DNA of 64,000 nucleotides from Flavobacteriaceae bacterium PS02338. Lineage in GTDB: Bacteria > Bacteroidota > Bacteroidia > Sphingobacteriales > Sphingobacteriaceae. Shown here in pieces: positions 16,488-25,713 of this stretch. The notes beneath the pieces are model-generated. The model saw only the letters and a list, made by a program, of their open reading frames with translations, searched no databases and had not been told where the DNA came from. The translations under genes were made by a program, and so were the position numbers. The DNA is taken from assembly GCA_029959615.1 (NCBI GenBank), contig JASCOD010000001.1, positions 806,001 through 870,000 on the forward strand. The letters are read 5' to 3'. Within the stretch, counting starts at the first letter, position 1. The number at the start of each line of letters is the position of its first letter.

Positions 16488-17687
16488 ATGAAAAGGTATC
16501 TGTTTCTATTTTCTGTTTTATTTTTTTCCCTTCAGCTAAAAGCACAAACTTTAAAACCAGATGTTTTTGTAGTTGGAAATAACAACGCTGCCGTTGCTGC
16601 GGCCATACAAGCAGCACAATCAAATGTAAAGACCATTTTATTGTTGCAATCTGGCGGATTTGATATTGAACCAATAGGCAAGGATTTACACTCTGGTGTG
16701 CAGGCTACTTTTATCAAGAAGCTGAAATCGTTTCAAAAGCAAAGCGATAGTATTGTGGAAGTGAAGTTTGATAAGCTAACTGCAAATGAGGTGCTGACCA
16801 AATGGACGGATAGTATTAAAAACCTCACAGTAATTAAAAACGTAGTTTGGGTTAAGGCGGATAGATCTGGCAAAGGGTGGGTCTTTAAACTATCGAACGG
16901 AAAGACGGTAAGGCCGGAGGTGTTTATCAATGTTGCTGACCAAAAACTAAACACTGCTTTAAAAATAGACGGAACCAATGGCGGCACATGGGCTAAGTTC
17001 GATTATCAAAATCTGATTTATAAGACCAATGTAGCTGTTGGTAAAAATATAAATGGAAGTACTAACCACGGCTATTCTTTATATCAATTGTTGATGCCAA
17101 CACAAGAAAACTTGGTTTATGTGAACGATCCGGCAAGTATGCTATTAGGGCAAGCTGCGGGGGCCATAGCGGCTTATGCTGGGTTTTTCAACCTCAAAAT
17201 ATCCGAATCAAACCTTAAAAAAATACAAGGCGAATTAATTGCTTTTAATACGAACTTGATTCCCTTTACAGACGTAGGTACAAAAGACGCCAATTGGAAA
17301 GCCATTCAAATGGTGGGGTTAACTGGAGTTTTAAAAGCCGAAGATGTGAATGGGAAATTGCTTTTCAATGCAGAAAAGTTAGTGAGTACTGCTGACATCC
17401 GTCAACCAATAAAAGACCATTACTATAAGGCTCAAATTTGGTTTGATGATTATAAAAGTGAGGTCATTACCATTGGTGCCGCACTAGATATGATCTGTTA
17501 TGTAGGTAATAAAGCTTCCGAAACTACACGTAAAGAAGTGGAAAAAAAATGGAAAACGACCTATGCTTTTATCTCTGATTTCAATACGGAACGACAAATT
17601 TCAAAACGTGAATTAGCGGTACTTTTGCAAGATTATATGCCTCCTTTTAATGTTACGATAGATAAGACTGGCAAGATTTTGCGATAG
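16488..17687 (+). CDS. Exported FAD-dependent oxidoreductase-like protein with degenerate nucleotide motif
   Basis: 399 residues with a signal peptide (MKRYLFLFSVLFFSLQLKAQ). The mature N-terminus DVFVVGNNNAAVAAAIQAA is in the position of a Rossmann beta-alpha-beta, but the GxGxxG glycines are replaced by GNNNAA. A later segment, LLGQAAGAIAAYA, resembles the second FAD contact of FAD-dependent oxidoreductases. The C-terminal region (ISKRELAVLLQDYM) resembles an SLH-like repeat. It may have lost FAD binding. Divergent from the aldehyde dehydrogenase. Confidence 0.6.
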   Translation: MKRYLFLFSVLFFSLQLKAQTLKPDVFVVGNNNAAVAAAIQAAQSNVKTILLLQSGGFDIEPIGKDLHSGVQATFIKKLKSFQKQSDSIVEVKFDKLTANEVLTKWTDSIKNLTVIKNVVWVKADRSGKGWVFKLSNGKTVRPEVFINVADQKLNTALKIDGTNGGTWAKFDYQNLIYKTNVAVGKNINGSTNHGYSLYQLLMPTQENLVYVNDPASMLLGQAAGAIAAYAGFFNLKISESNLKKIQGELIAFNTNLIPFTDVGTKDANWKAIQMVGLTGVLKAEDVNGKLLFNAEKLVSTADIRQPIKDHYYKAQIWFDDYKSEVITIGAALDMICYVGNKASETTRKEVEKKWKTTYAFISDFNTERQISKRELAVLLQDYMPPFNVTIDKTGKILR

Positions 17688-17823
17688 TTTCATTAAACCA
17701 CCTTAATTGTGCTAAGGTTTTTTGCGTGGTAAATAACTTTATGGTTCGTCTGTAACATTTGTTTTGCCTTTATTTTAGTCAATTTCTTTTTTGCATACCT
17801 TGCGGGTATAACATTAAACTAAA

Positions 17824-20220
17824 ATGAAGAAATTATCATTTCTACTTTTCCTATTCACATCTGTTGCAAATGCTCAAGAACTAACTACGCTGTCTGTTCA
17901 AAAGATTATGAGAGACCCGAAATGGATGGGGACTTCTCCAGATAATTACCGCTGGTCGGCAGATAGTAAGACCATTTTTTTCAATTGGAATCCAGAGAAT
18001 AAAGATAAAGCACAGCCATATAAGGTAAGTGTTACAGGGCAAAAAGTAGAAAAGGCATTAACTGATGAAGCGGAGAAGGGTACTATTATCAACTATGTTT
18101 ACAATAAGGATAAATCTTTAGGTTTATTAGAAAAAGGTGGCGACATCTACTTGACTAATATCAAGTTGAAGAAAGAAACTAGGCTAACCAACACTTTAGA
18201 AAGAGAAAGCAATGCTAGATTTCTTTATAATAATGATATCATTTATCAGAGGGCAGACAACGTTTATCAACAAAATTTAATCACAGGCGAATTAAAGCAG
18301 CTAACCAATTTCGTAAAAACAAAATTATTAGATGCGCCAGTGCCAGCAGTAAGGTCAAATAGTCGTATTCCAATGGGTACTTCGGCACAAGATCTTTGGC
18401 TAAAAAATGACCAGACGGCTCTTTTCGATATCATTAAAAAAAGAAACGCAGAAGGTGGAAGTAGAGCCATGGGAAGAGGTAGGGAGGCCGCTAATGACAT
18501 CGTAAAACCAAGAGTGATTAAACCAATTCATTTAGATGAAGATTTTATGACGGGATTGGTGGTTAGTCCTGATGGCAAGTACATTAGCTACAGGATATTA
18601 AAACAGGCCGTAGGCAATAAAAATACTATCGTTCCTAACTATGTAACGGCATCTGGTTACACGGAGGATATCAATGGAAGAACAAAAGTTGGAGAGGCCT
18701 TGTCAACTAGTATCACCTATATTTTTAATGTGGAAAAAGACTCGGTATACGCCTTGAACGTTTCGCAAATCCCAGGTATTAAGGACTTGCCAGACTATTT
18801 GAAGGATTATCCGAAGCAGTTGGAAGAACGCACCAAAAAGAACGAAGACAGAAAGGTCAACTTAAATGTGGTTAATTGGAATGAAAATGGTTCATTTGCC
18901 GTGATTACTGGTAGATCACAAGACAATAAAGATTTCTGGATTTTAAAGCTTGATCCATCAACTGGGCAGTTAACTTTAATTGATCGGCAGAGAGATGAAG
19001 CGTGGATTGGTGGCCCAGGTATAGCCCGCGATGTGAAATGGATTGATAACCAAAGGCTTTATTTCCAAAGTGAGGCCACAGGTTATTCGCATTTGTACAC
19101 TTACAATTTAACTACTGGAGAGAAAAGACAATTGACTGCTGGTAAATGGGAAACGCAGCAAGTACAGCTTTCGAAAGATAAAAGCACTTTCTACATCAGC
19201 GCTAATAAGGAACATCCGGGTATTACGCATTTTTATAAATTGAATGCAAACGGAGGCGATTTGGTACAGATCACGTCCATGAAAGGAGGAAATGAAGTCA
19301 CGCTTTCTCCAGACGAGAAATGGTTAGCGATCAATTATTCTTACATGGATAAACCCTGGGAATTGTATATTCAAGCTAATAAGCCAGGGGCGAAAGCAGT
19401 TAAAATCACCAAATCAACATCAACAGAGTTTGATGGTTACCAATGGCGTCAACCAGATTTAGTGTCCTTCAAAAACCGTCATGGCGATGAGGTGTATGCT
19501 AGAGTTTATCCTGCTAAAAATCCACATCCAAATCAACCAGCAGTAGTTTTTGTACATGGGGCAGGTTATCTGCAAAACGTACACTACTGGTGGAGCCAAT
19601 ATTTCAGAGAGTATATGTTCAATAATTTACTTGCGGATAACGGTTATACGGTAATTGATATCGATTATACGGCCAGTTCTGGTTATGGTCGTAACCACCG
19701 TACAGGTATTTATCGCCATATGGGAGGAAAAGATTTAACAGATCAAGTGGATGGTGTGAAGATGTTGGTAGAGAAATACGGTGTTAACCCTAAGAATGTA
19801 GGTTTGTACGGAGGTTCTTATGGTGGCTTTATCACACTGATGGGGTTATTTAAAGAACCTAATGTTTTTAAGTCGGGAGCTGCTTTACGTTCGGTAACCG
19901 ATTGGGCTCACTACAATCAAGGCTATACTTCGAACATTTTGAACGATCCAATCAACGATCCAAATGCTTATAAGAAGAGCTCGCCAATTTACTTTGCAGA
20001 CCAACTTAAAGGAGATCTGCTAATGTTGCACGGCATGGTTGATGTAAATGTACATTTTCAGGATATCGTCCGTTTAACGCAACGATTTATCGAATTGGGT
20101 AAGGATAATTGGGAGTTGGCCGTTTATCCTGTAGAAGACCACGCCTTTATAGAGCCAAGCAGTTGGACAGACGAATACAAACGAATTTTTAAGTTGTTTG
20201 AAAATACTTTGAAGAAATAA
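17824..20220 (+). CDS. S9-family prolyl oligopeptidase/dipeptidyl peptidase, exported
   Basis: 798 residues with a signal peptide (to VANAQ). Residues 30-550 form a DPP IV-like beta-propeller; the C-terminal 250 residues are an alpha/beta-hydrolase. The catalytic triad is visible: S665 in GGSYGGF, D740 in MVDVNVHF and H773 in DHAF. Enzymes of this family remove dipeptides or cleave after proline in exported peptides. Located in the periplasm or at the surface. A DUF4886 gene follows after 54 bases. Confidence 0.93.
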   Translation: MKKLSFLLFLFTSVANAQELTTLSVQKIMRDPKWMGTSPDNYRWSADSKTIFFNWNPENKDKAQPYKVSVTGQKVEKALTDEAEKGTIINYVYNKDKSLGLLEKGGDIYLTNIKLKKETRLTNTLERESNARFLYNNDIIYQRADNVYQQNLITGELKQLTNFVKTKLLDAPVPAVRSNSRIPMGTSAQDLWLKNDQTALFDIIKKRNAEGGSRAMGRGREAANDIVKPRVIKPIHLDEDFMTGLVVSPDGKYISYRILKQAVGNKNTIVPNYVTASGYTEDINGRTKVGEALSTSITYIFNVEKDSVYALNVSQIPGIKDLPDYLKDYPKQLEERTKKNEDRKVNLNVVNWNENGSFAVITGRSQDNKDFWILKLDPSTGQLTLIDRQRDEAWIGGPGIARDVKWIDNQRLYFQSEATGYSHLYTYNLTTGEKRQLTAGKWETQQVQLSKDKSTFYISANKEHPGITHFYKLNANGGDLVQITSMKGGNEVTLSPDEKWLAINYSYMDKPWELYIQANKPGAKAVKITKSTSTEFDGYQWRQPDLVSFKNRHGDEVYARVYPAKNPHPNQPAVVFVHGAGYLQNVHYWWSQYFREYMFNNLLADNGYTVIDIDYTASSGYGRNHRTGIYRHMGGKDLTDQVDGVKMLVEKYGVNPKNVGLYGGSYGGFITLMGLFKEPNVFKSGAALRSVTDWAHYNQGYTSNILNDPINDPNAYKKSSPIYFADQLKGDLLMLHGMVDVNVHFQDIVRLTQRFIELGKDNWELAVYPVEDHAFIEPSSWTDEYKRIFKLFENTLKK

Positions 20221-20274
20221 AGGATAAATCCTAACTTGAAAACGAATTAAATGAACTTTATAACCTATTCCGAA

Positions 20275-21171
20275 ATGAAATTATTTAAACAGAAGCTAGT
20301 CATTTTTCTTGTATTGCTTACAAGTGCGTTTGTTAACAAAGCAGAAGCCTTTGTTGTTCATCACAATGCTATTTACAATTTCGATAAACCGAGTAAAGAC
20401 AGCGTGATCAAGATTTTGGCTATTGGTAATAGTTTTTCTGAAGATGCCATTGAACATTATTTATATGGATTGGCCAAAGCTGGAGGTTATAAAGTAATTA
20501 TTGGAAATCTATACATTGGTGGTGCACCTTTAGATCTACATTTGAAAAATGCCCAAGGAAACTTAGATGCTTACGAGTATAGAAAAGTTGGGCTAGATGG
20601 TAAGAAAGAGCGTTTTCCTAAAACAAGCCTAGCTAAAGCATTGGCCGATGAAAATTGGAATTATATTAGTTTCCAGCAATCTAGCCCCAAATCAGGGCTT
20701 TTTGAAACCTATGTTGAACCACTTCCTTTATTGTTTGATTACGTGAAAGGAAAAGCAACTAATCCTAAAGTGAAATATGTGTGGCACCAAACTTGGGCCT
20801 ATGCTCAAAATTCTACTCATAATGGTTTTGCTAGTTACAATAAGGATCAAACTAAGATGTATAATGCAATTGTCGACGCTTCGAATAAAGTTAAAAGCTT
20901 AGTCCCAATAGATATTATAGTTCCTGCTGGAACGGCTATTCAAAATGCCCGCACCAAACTCGGTGATGTTTTATGCAGAGATGGTTACCATTTAGATTTA
21001 AATATTGGTCGTTATACAGCTTCTTGTACTTGGTACGATACCATATTTAAACAGAGTGTGGTTGGCAATACCTATAAGCCTGAAAAAGTGAATAGTGCCG
21101 ATGCGTTGACTGCTCAGCAAGCGGCACATAAAGCAGTTAGTAAGCCATTTAAAGTCTCCAAGATCAAATAG
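20275..21171 (+). CDS. DUF4886 exported protein (SGNH-hydrolase-like)
   Basis: 298 residues from ATG 20275, which starts directly with a signal peptide (MKLFKQKLVIFLVLL...KAEA). An ATG 24 bases upstream is also in frame. The mature part begins ILAIGNSFSEDAIE, where GNSFS resembles the GDS block of SGNH hydrolases, and ends with DGYHLDLNIGRYTASCTWYDTIF in pieces, containing the His of the third block. It is probably a carbohydrate esterase-like protein; no activity can be assigned. A terminator follows at 21184. Confidence 0.75.
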   Translation: MKLFKQKLVIFLVLLTSAFVNKAEAFVVHHNAIYNFDKPSKDSVIKILAIGNSFSEDAIEHYLYGLAKAGGYKVIIGNLYIGGAPLDLHLKNAQGNLDAYEYRKVGLDGKKERFPKTSLAKALADENWNYISFQQSSPKSGLFETYVEPLPLLFDYVKGKATNPKVKYVWHQTWAYAQNSTHNGFASYNKDQTKMYNAIVDASNKVKSLVPIDIIVPAGTAIQNARTKLGDVLCRDGYHLDLNIGRYTASCTWYDTIFKQSVVGNTYKPEKVNSADALTAQQAAHKAVSKPFKVSKIK

Positions 21172-21183
21172 AGAAATAATGAA

Positions 21184-21212
21184 AGCTCCGAGTTACAACT
21201 CGGAGCTTTTTT
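21184..21212 (+). terminator. Intrinsic terminator after the DUF4886 gene
   Basis: AGCTCCGAG (21184-21192) pairs with CTCGGAGCT (21199-21207) around a six-base loop, followed by T's. Confidence 0.8.
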
Positions 21213-21291
21213 ATTATAATGAAAATCTAATTTTATTTTCAGAGATATAGTTTTTGTCTATGGCCTATCAAAATTTAGTATCGATTTTGGA

Positions 21292-21322
21292 TTGTCTTAG
21301 CGTTCCTTTTACACTATCTTTG
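21292..21322 (+). promoter_or_regulatory. Bacteroidota-type promoter of the peroxiredoxin gene
   Basis: TTG (21292-21294), 20 bases, TATCTTTG (21315-21322). It matches the consensus in sequence and spacing and lies 30 bases before the ATG. Confidence 0.65.
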
Positions 21323-21352
21323 TGGCAAGAAAATTTAAAACATTAAAATATT

Positions 21353-21985
21353 ATGAGTTTCGTAGGTAAAAAATTCCCGAACATTACAGTTGATGCCATT
21401 TCTGAAATGGGTGACGATTTGAAAATCAACGTTTTTGAAGAAGCAGTAAAAAATAACTCTAAAGTATTATTATTCTGGTATCCAAAAGATTTCACTTTCG
21501 TTTGTCCTACTGAGTTACATGCTTTCCAAGCAGCTTTGGAAGATTTCAAACAAAGAAATACAGTAGTAATTGGTGCATCTTGTGATACAAACGAAGTTCA
21601 CTTTGCGTGGTTAAACACAGCAAAAGATAATGGCGGTATTGAAGGTGTAACTTATCCTTTAATTGCTGATACACACAGACAATTAGCAGGTACTTTAGGT
21701 ATCTTAGACCAAGAAGTTGACTATACTGAAGAAGGTGAAGAAGTTTTCTCTGGTTCAAACGTATCTTACCGTGCTACTTACTTAATTGATGAGACAGGTA
21801 AAGTATTCCACGAAAGTGTAAACGATATGCCTTTGGGTAGAAACGTTAAAGAATATATCCGTTTAATTGATGCTTATGCCCACGTACAGAAACATGGTGA
21901 AGTTTGCCCTGCTAACTGGGAAGAAGGTAAATCAGCAATGAACGCAACTAGAACTGGCGTTGCTGAGTACTTAAGCGCTAACTAA
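21353..21985 (+). CDS. 2-Cys peroxiredoxin (AhpC/Prx1 type)
   Basis: 210 residues. The peroxidatic cysteine is C51 in FTFVCPTEL and the resolving cysteine is C185 in GEVCPANW, so it is a typical 2-Cys enzyme that reduces peroxides. A consensus promoter precedes it. A thioredoxin-like gene and a small partner gene follow about 200 bases downstream, which fits a peroxide detoxification group with the thioredoxin as possible reductant. No OxyR site is recognisable. Confidence 0.94.
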   Translation: MSFVGKKFPNITVDAISEMGDDLKINVFEEAVKNNSKVLLFWYPKDFTFVCPTELHAFQAALEDFKQRNTVVIGASCDTNEVHFAWLNTAKDNGGIEGVTYPLIADTHRQLAGTLGILDQEVDYTEEGEEVFSGSNVSYRATYLIDETGKVFHESVNDMPLGRNVKEYIRLIDAYAHVQKHGEVCPANWEEGKSAMNATRTGVAEYLSAN

Positions 21986-22024
21986 GCAGAATCTTGAACT
22001 TGGTTGTTCCATCACGACTAGGTT

Positions 22025-22083
22025 TGTCACATTGAGCTTGTCGAAATGTTTATCATTAGACTTCGACAAGCTCAGTCTGACAC
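22025..22083. repeat. Inverted dispersed repeat (GTCACATTGAGCTTGTCGAA type)
   Basis: TTGAGCTTGTCGAA is mirrored by TTCGACAAGCTCA, with TGTCA and TGACA at the ends. Same family as 13460-13510. Confidence 0.7.
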
Positions 22084-22181
22084 ATTTAAATTGCTCTTTA
22101 TCTAATCATTAACTATGCGATTTCTAAACTAACATAAGACTGTAAAAGTAATGTGATTGCATAGCTATTAAATTTTATATC

Positions 22182-22490
22182 ATGTTTTTAGAATTAACAG
22201 AAGATAGTTTAAGCCAATACCTTTCAGATAATCAAAAGGTAATGGTACAATATGCAGCCTCATGGTGTGGTAACTGCCGTATCATGAAACCAAAGTTTAA
22301 AAAATTGGCATCAGAAAATGAAGATGTAGCTTTTTTAATTGTGGATGCAGAGAAATTTCCTGAATCAAGAAAATTTGCAAAAGTTGACAATCTACCCACC
22401 TTTGCTGCTTTTCAAAATGGCGCTTTAGTAGAGCAGGTTCAAACCAACAAAGCCGAAGTTTTAACCGATTTATTCGCTAAAATCAAGTAA
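22182..22490 (+). CDS. Thioredoxin-like protein
   Basis: 102 residues, a single thioredoxin fold without signal peptide, so cytoplasmic. The active site is WCGNC (C29, C32) instead of the standard WCGPC; the cis-proline is in NLPTFAAF. The Asn in place of Pro should change redox potential. It sits after the peroxiredoxin and two bases before the next gene, and is a candidate reductant of that peroxiredoxin. Confidence 0.88.
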   Translation: MFLELTEDSLSQYLSDNQKVMVQYAASWCGNCRIMKPKFKKLASENEDVAFLIVDAEKFPESRKFAKVDNLPTFAAFQNGALVEQVQTNKAEVLTDLFAKIK

Positions 22491-22492
22491 TT

Positions 22493-22741
22493 ATGAAGGT
22501 TCCAGTAATTAGACAATTGTTTGAAAACTCAACACCAGAGCAATTAAATTCAACACTTGAAGTGTTGGAAGCATTTTGCGAATTTAGAGGAGTAAGTGAA
22601 GCTGAAGTTGATGTAGCCGGAGAAATGATTACCAACATCTGCGGTGCATTAGAAGTACACGAAAGTGTGAAAAGTGGTTTAGAGCCTCGTGAAGCGTTAA
22701 ATGCTTTCTCTCAAAAAGTGATGGGTTCTATCGATAGATAG
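22493..22741 (+). CDS. Small conserved protein (DUF6952-like)
   Basis: 82 residues, acidic, predicted all-helical, two cysteines (in EAFCEFRG and TNICGAL), no signal or membrane segment. It begins two bases after the thioredoxin-like gene and ends before a strong terminator, so it belongs to that operon. I associate the family with peroxiredoxin neighbourhoods in Bacteroidota, but the name is recalled rather than checked, and no function is known to me. Confidence 0.72.
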   Translation: MKVPVIRQLFENSTPEQLNSTLEVLEAFCEFRGVSEAEVDVAGEMITNICGALEVHESVKSGLEPREALNAFSQKVMGSIDR

Positions 22742-22760
22742 TTATTCAATAAATTAACAA

Positions 22761-22792
22761 AAAAGCCCCGGCAATTTTGCCGGGGCTTTTTT
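22761..22792. terminator. Bidirectional intrinsic terminator
   Basis: AAAAGCCCCGGCAA (22761-22774) and TTGCCGGGGCTTTT (22777-22790) form a perfect stem between convergent genes, with A and T runs on both sides. Confidence 0.85.
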
Positions 22793-22793
22793 G

Positions 22794-23621
22794 TTAAAGG
22801 TTTTTCCTGTATAAATTGTAAATCACTTGCTTGTCAAAGTCAGTTAATGTATGCGTAATGTCCGATTGGATGTAGTGAATTTTAAACGCCTCAATCGCAT
22901 AATTTGAACGCAACGTATTATAGCCAATTACTTTTAAGCCCACAATTGGGTCAAAGTTTTCTGGAACACTGTCTAAAACATCATCGTACCATAAACCATA
23001 ACCTTGTTGGGCTAATGTTTTCCAAGGAAAGTTCTTTGGGTCATTTTTACGGCCTGGCGCATAATCTGCATGACCAATAAAATTAGCTGTAGGAATGCTA
23101 TATTTTTTCTTCAAGGTTTTTAATAATGCACATAAACTACTGATTTGTGCGTCGGTCCAAGGATCGGTAGTACCGTTGTTATCCATTTCAATGCCGATAG
23201 AGCAAGAGTTCATATCAGTCACATTGCCCCATTTTCCAGCCCCAGCATGTTGTGCTCTTAAATAATCGTTAACCATTTGCACTACCTTACCATCCCTACT
23301 TACCACATAATGCGAGCTGGTTTGTGTCTTTGTTATAGTAAAAGTTCTTAGGGTTTGTCCTAGCGAATCTTGTGCGGTATGGTGTATCATCACAAAATTT
23401 GGTTTACGTATGCCCATATTGGTGGTACCTACAAAATATTGCTCGTTAAATAGCGAGTCTATTTGTTGTCCTTCTGGTGGGGTAGCCTTTATGATTTTCG
23501 AGAATGCTTTGGCATTGCTCTTGTATACCTTATCGGTTGCTTTGTACTTGTACGTGCTGCAAGCAAGTAACAATGCACAGCCTATAAATAAAAATGAGAG
23601 TGGATTTTTTTGAAGTTTCAT
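22794..23621 (-). CDS. N-acetylmuramoyl-L-alanine amidase (Amidase_2), lipoprotein
   Basis: 275 residues. A lipoprotein signal with lipobox LLAC (C21) predicts a membrane-anchored envelope enzyme. The AmpD-like zinc amidase domain spans about residues 70-205: zinc ligands in MIHHTAQ and GHADYAPGRK, with the AmpD-style HYVVSRDGKVVQMV segment. It cleaves the amide between MurNAc and L-Ala in peptidoglycan or muropeptides. The C-terminal 60 residues are helical and unassigned. Confidence 0.92.
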   Translation of the reverse strand: MKLQKNPLSFLFIGCALLLACSTYKYKATDKVYKSNAKAFSKIIKATPPEGQQIDSLFNEQYFVGTTNMGIRKPNFVMIHHTAQDSLGQTLRTFTITKTQTSSHYVVSRDGKVVQMVNDYLRAQHAGAGKWGNVTDMNSCSIGIEMDNNGTTDPWTDAQISSLCALLKTLKKKYSIPTANFIGHADYAPGRKNDPKNFPWKTLAQQGYGLWYDDVLDSVPENFDPIVGLKVIGYNTLRSNYAIEAFKIHYIQSDITHTLTDFDKQVIYNLYRKNL

Positions 23622-23782
23622 TTGTTTGGGTTAAGTGTAGGTCTGTCAACTATAAATTGCGAACTGTTTTATGTACTTTCCCGAAAAATAGGGACAAGTG
23701 ATGTCTTTTGTTATTAAATTTGACGAATTAAATTTTTACTAATTTAGCACATTCACGCAAAAACCCGAAAAAACAATCGCAT

Positions 23783-25459
23783 ATGCGCAAAATAAATATC
23801 AAAATCGTTCAAGGAATCCTGCTAGGAACGGCAATGGCAACCGCTATAACTGCTTGCACTGGTAAAAATGCTAACGAAGATACTTCGGAAAAAAAGGAAA
23901 TCGACTCGCTAACGGAATATGTAGCACAACGGTTGCCTATTTATGAAAAAGTGAGATTAAGTACCGATTTGAATTTGCTAACGCCAAATGAACGTAAGGT
24001 TTTGCCTTTACTCATAGAAGCAGCGCAGATTATGGACGAATTATTTTGGAAGCAAGCTTATCCGCAACGCGATAGTTTATTGGCAACGATTAAAGATGAA
24101 AAAACCAGGGAGTTTGTGAAGATTAACTACGGACCTTGGGATAGACTGAATGGGGATAAACCTTTTGTTGCGGGCATAGCCGAAAAGCCACTAGGTGTTA
24201 CTTTTTATCCTTTGGATATGACCAAAGAAGAATTGGAAAAATCTGATGTAAAGGATAAACAAGGACTTTATTCTGTGGTGGTAAGAGAGAATGGAAAATT
24301 GACCTCTGTTCCATATCACCTTTATTTTGCTACTGAATTGCAGAAAGCGAGCAGTTTACTAAAACAAGCAGCTTTATTAGCAGATGATGCAGGACTAAAA
24401 AAATATCTTAACCTTAGGGCAGATGCTTTAGTTACTGACAACTATACCGCTAGTGATTACGCTTGGTTGGATATGAAAAACAACGGTTTGGATATCATCA
24501 TTGGCCCAATTGAGAACTACGAAGATAAATTATTTAACGCTAGGGCATCATTTGAAAGCTATGTATTGGTAAAAGATAAAGAATGGAGTAAACGTTTGGC
24601 TAAGTATGTGTCTATGTTACCCGAACTTCAAAAAGGATTGCCAGTTGATGCCAAGTATAAGAAAGAAGTGCCAGGTACGGATTCGGAATTGAATGCTTAT
24701 GATGTAGTTTATTATGCAGGAGATTGTAACGCTGGATCTAAAACCATAGCGGTAAATCTACCGAATGACGAGAAGATTCAACAGGAAAAAGGCACTCGCC
24801 GTTCACAGCTGAAAAATGCGATGAAAGCGAAATTTGACAAAATCTTAGTGCCAATCTCGAATGTATTGATTGATGCAGCGCAACAAAAGCATATCAAGTT
24901 TGATGCGTTTTTCGCTAACGTAATGTTCCATGAAGTAGCTCACGGTTTGGGTATCAAAAATACAGTTACTGGCAAAGGAATGGTTCGTACCGCTTTACAA
25001 GAACAATATTCTTGGTTAGAAGAGGGTAAGGCTGATGTTTTAGGTCTCTATATGGTGACAGGCTTGCTTAAAAAAGGCGAATTAGAAGGTGATATCAAAG
25101 ATTATTATACTACCTACATGGCTGGAATTTTGCGTTCGGTTCGTTTTGGGGCATCTAGTGCTCACGGAAAAGCGAATATGCAATGCTTTAATTTCTTTCA
25201 AGAAAAAGGAGCGTTTGAGCGTTCAGCCGCAGGAACCTACAAGGTTAATTACGATAAATTTGCTACCGCGATGAACGAGCTAAGTGCAGTAGTACTTGCA
25301 TTGCAAGGAAACGGAGATAAAGCTGCGGTAGAAAAAGCACAAAAGGACAGAGGAATTATTAAACCAGAGTTACAAGCTGATTTAGATAAATTGTCTAAAA
25401 AGGGAATTCCAGTAGATGTAATTTTTGAACAAGGTGTAGATGTTTTGGGCATGAAATAG
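23783..25459 (+). CDS. M49-like (dipeptidyl peptidase III-related) zinc metallopeptidase, lipoprotein
   Basis: 558 residues with a lipoprotein-type signal (lipobox around TACTGK). The zinc motif is HEVAHGLG (H383, E384, H387), followed about 50 residues later by EEGKAD, which supplies the third ligand. M49 peptidases classically have HEXXGH and EECRAE; here the extra residue is absent (plain HEXXH). The fold assignment rests on the paired motifs and spacing. It probably degrades peptides in the envelope. A terminator follows. Confidence 0.8.
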   Translation: MRKINIKIVQGILLGTAMATAITACTGKNANEDTSEKKEIDSLTEYVAQRLPIYEKVRLSTDLNLLTPNERKVLPLLIEAAQIMDELFWKQAYPQRDSLLATIKDEKTREFVKINYGPWDRLNGDKPFVAGIAEKPLGVTFYPLDMTKEELEKSDVKDKQGLYSVVVRENGKLTSVPYHLYFATELQKASSLLKQAALLADDAGLKKYLNLRADALVTDNYTASDYAWLDMKNNGLDIIIGPIENYEDKLFNARASFESYVLVKDKEWSKRLAKYVSMLPELQKGLPVDAKYKKEVPGTDSELNAYDVVYYAGDCNAGSKTIAVNLPNDEKIQQEKGTRRSQLKNAMKAKFDKILVPISNVLIDAAQQKHIKFDAFFANVMFHEVAHGLGIKNTVTGKGMVRTALQEQYSWLEEGKADVLGLYMVTGLLKKGELEGDIKDYYTTYMAGILRSVRFGASSAHGKANMQCFNFFQEKGAFERSAAGTYKVNYDKFATAMNELSAVVLALQGNGDKAAVEKAQKDRGIIKPELQADLDKLSKKGIPVDVIFEQGVDVLGMK

Positions 25460-25479
25460 AAAAATTAACCTTTATAAAA

Positions 25480-25513
25480 AAAGCGGTTTGGATAATATTC
25501 AAGCCGCTTTTTT
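25480..25513 (+). terminator. Intrinsic terminator after the M49-like gene
   Basis: AAAGCGGTTTG pairs with CAAGCCGCTTT (one mismatch), followed by seven T. Confidence 0.75.
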
Positions 25514-25555
25514 TATGGTTTTCATTGTTGTTGGTATAAAAAAATGAAAATTTCT

Positions 25556-25582
25556 TGTAACCTTTTGTAAACCTCTATCGTC
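25556..25582 (+). promoter_or_regulatory. Predicted ECF-sigma promoter of the outer membrane protein gene
   Basis: The block TGTAACCT-TT-TGTAAA-CC-TCTA-T-CGTC matches the block upstream of the ECF sigma gene (43179-43205) at 22 of 27 positions with identical spacing. The AAC of the -35 and the CGTC of the -10 are about 17 bases apart, as expected of ECF promoters. It would give a 5' UTR of about 125 bases. Confidence 0.55.
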
Positions 25583-25713
25583 TACAGAGTACAAACTATT
25601 ACAAAGGTTTCGGCCTTTTGAAAAACTAAGCGAAGATTTTTTAAAAGTTAAAAAATACGCCAAAAGGGTGATGGGATTTTTATGCCCAAAATTTAGAAAT
25701 AAAACACACGGAA

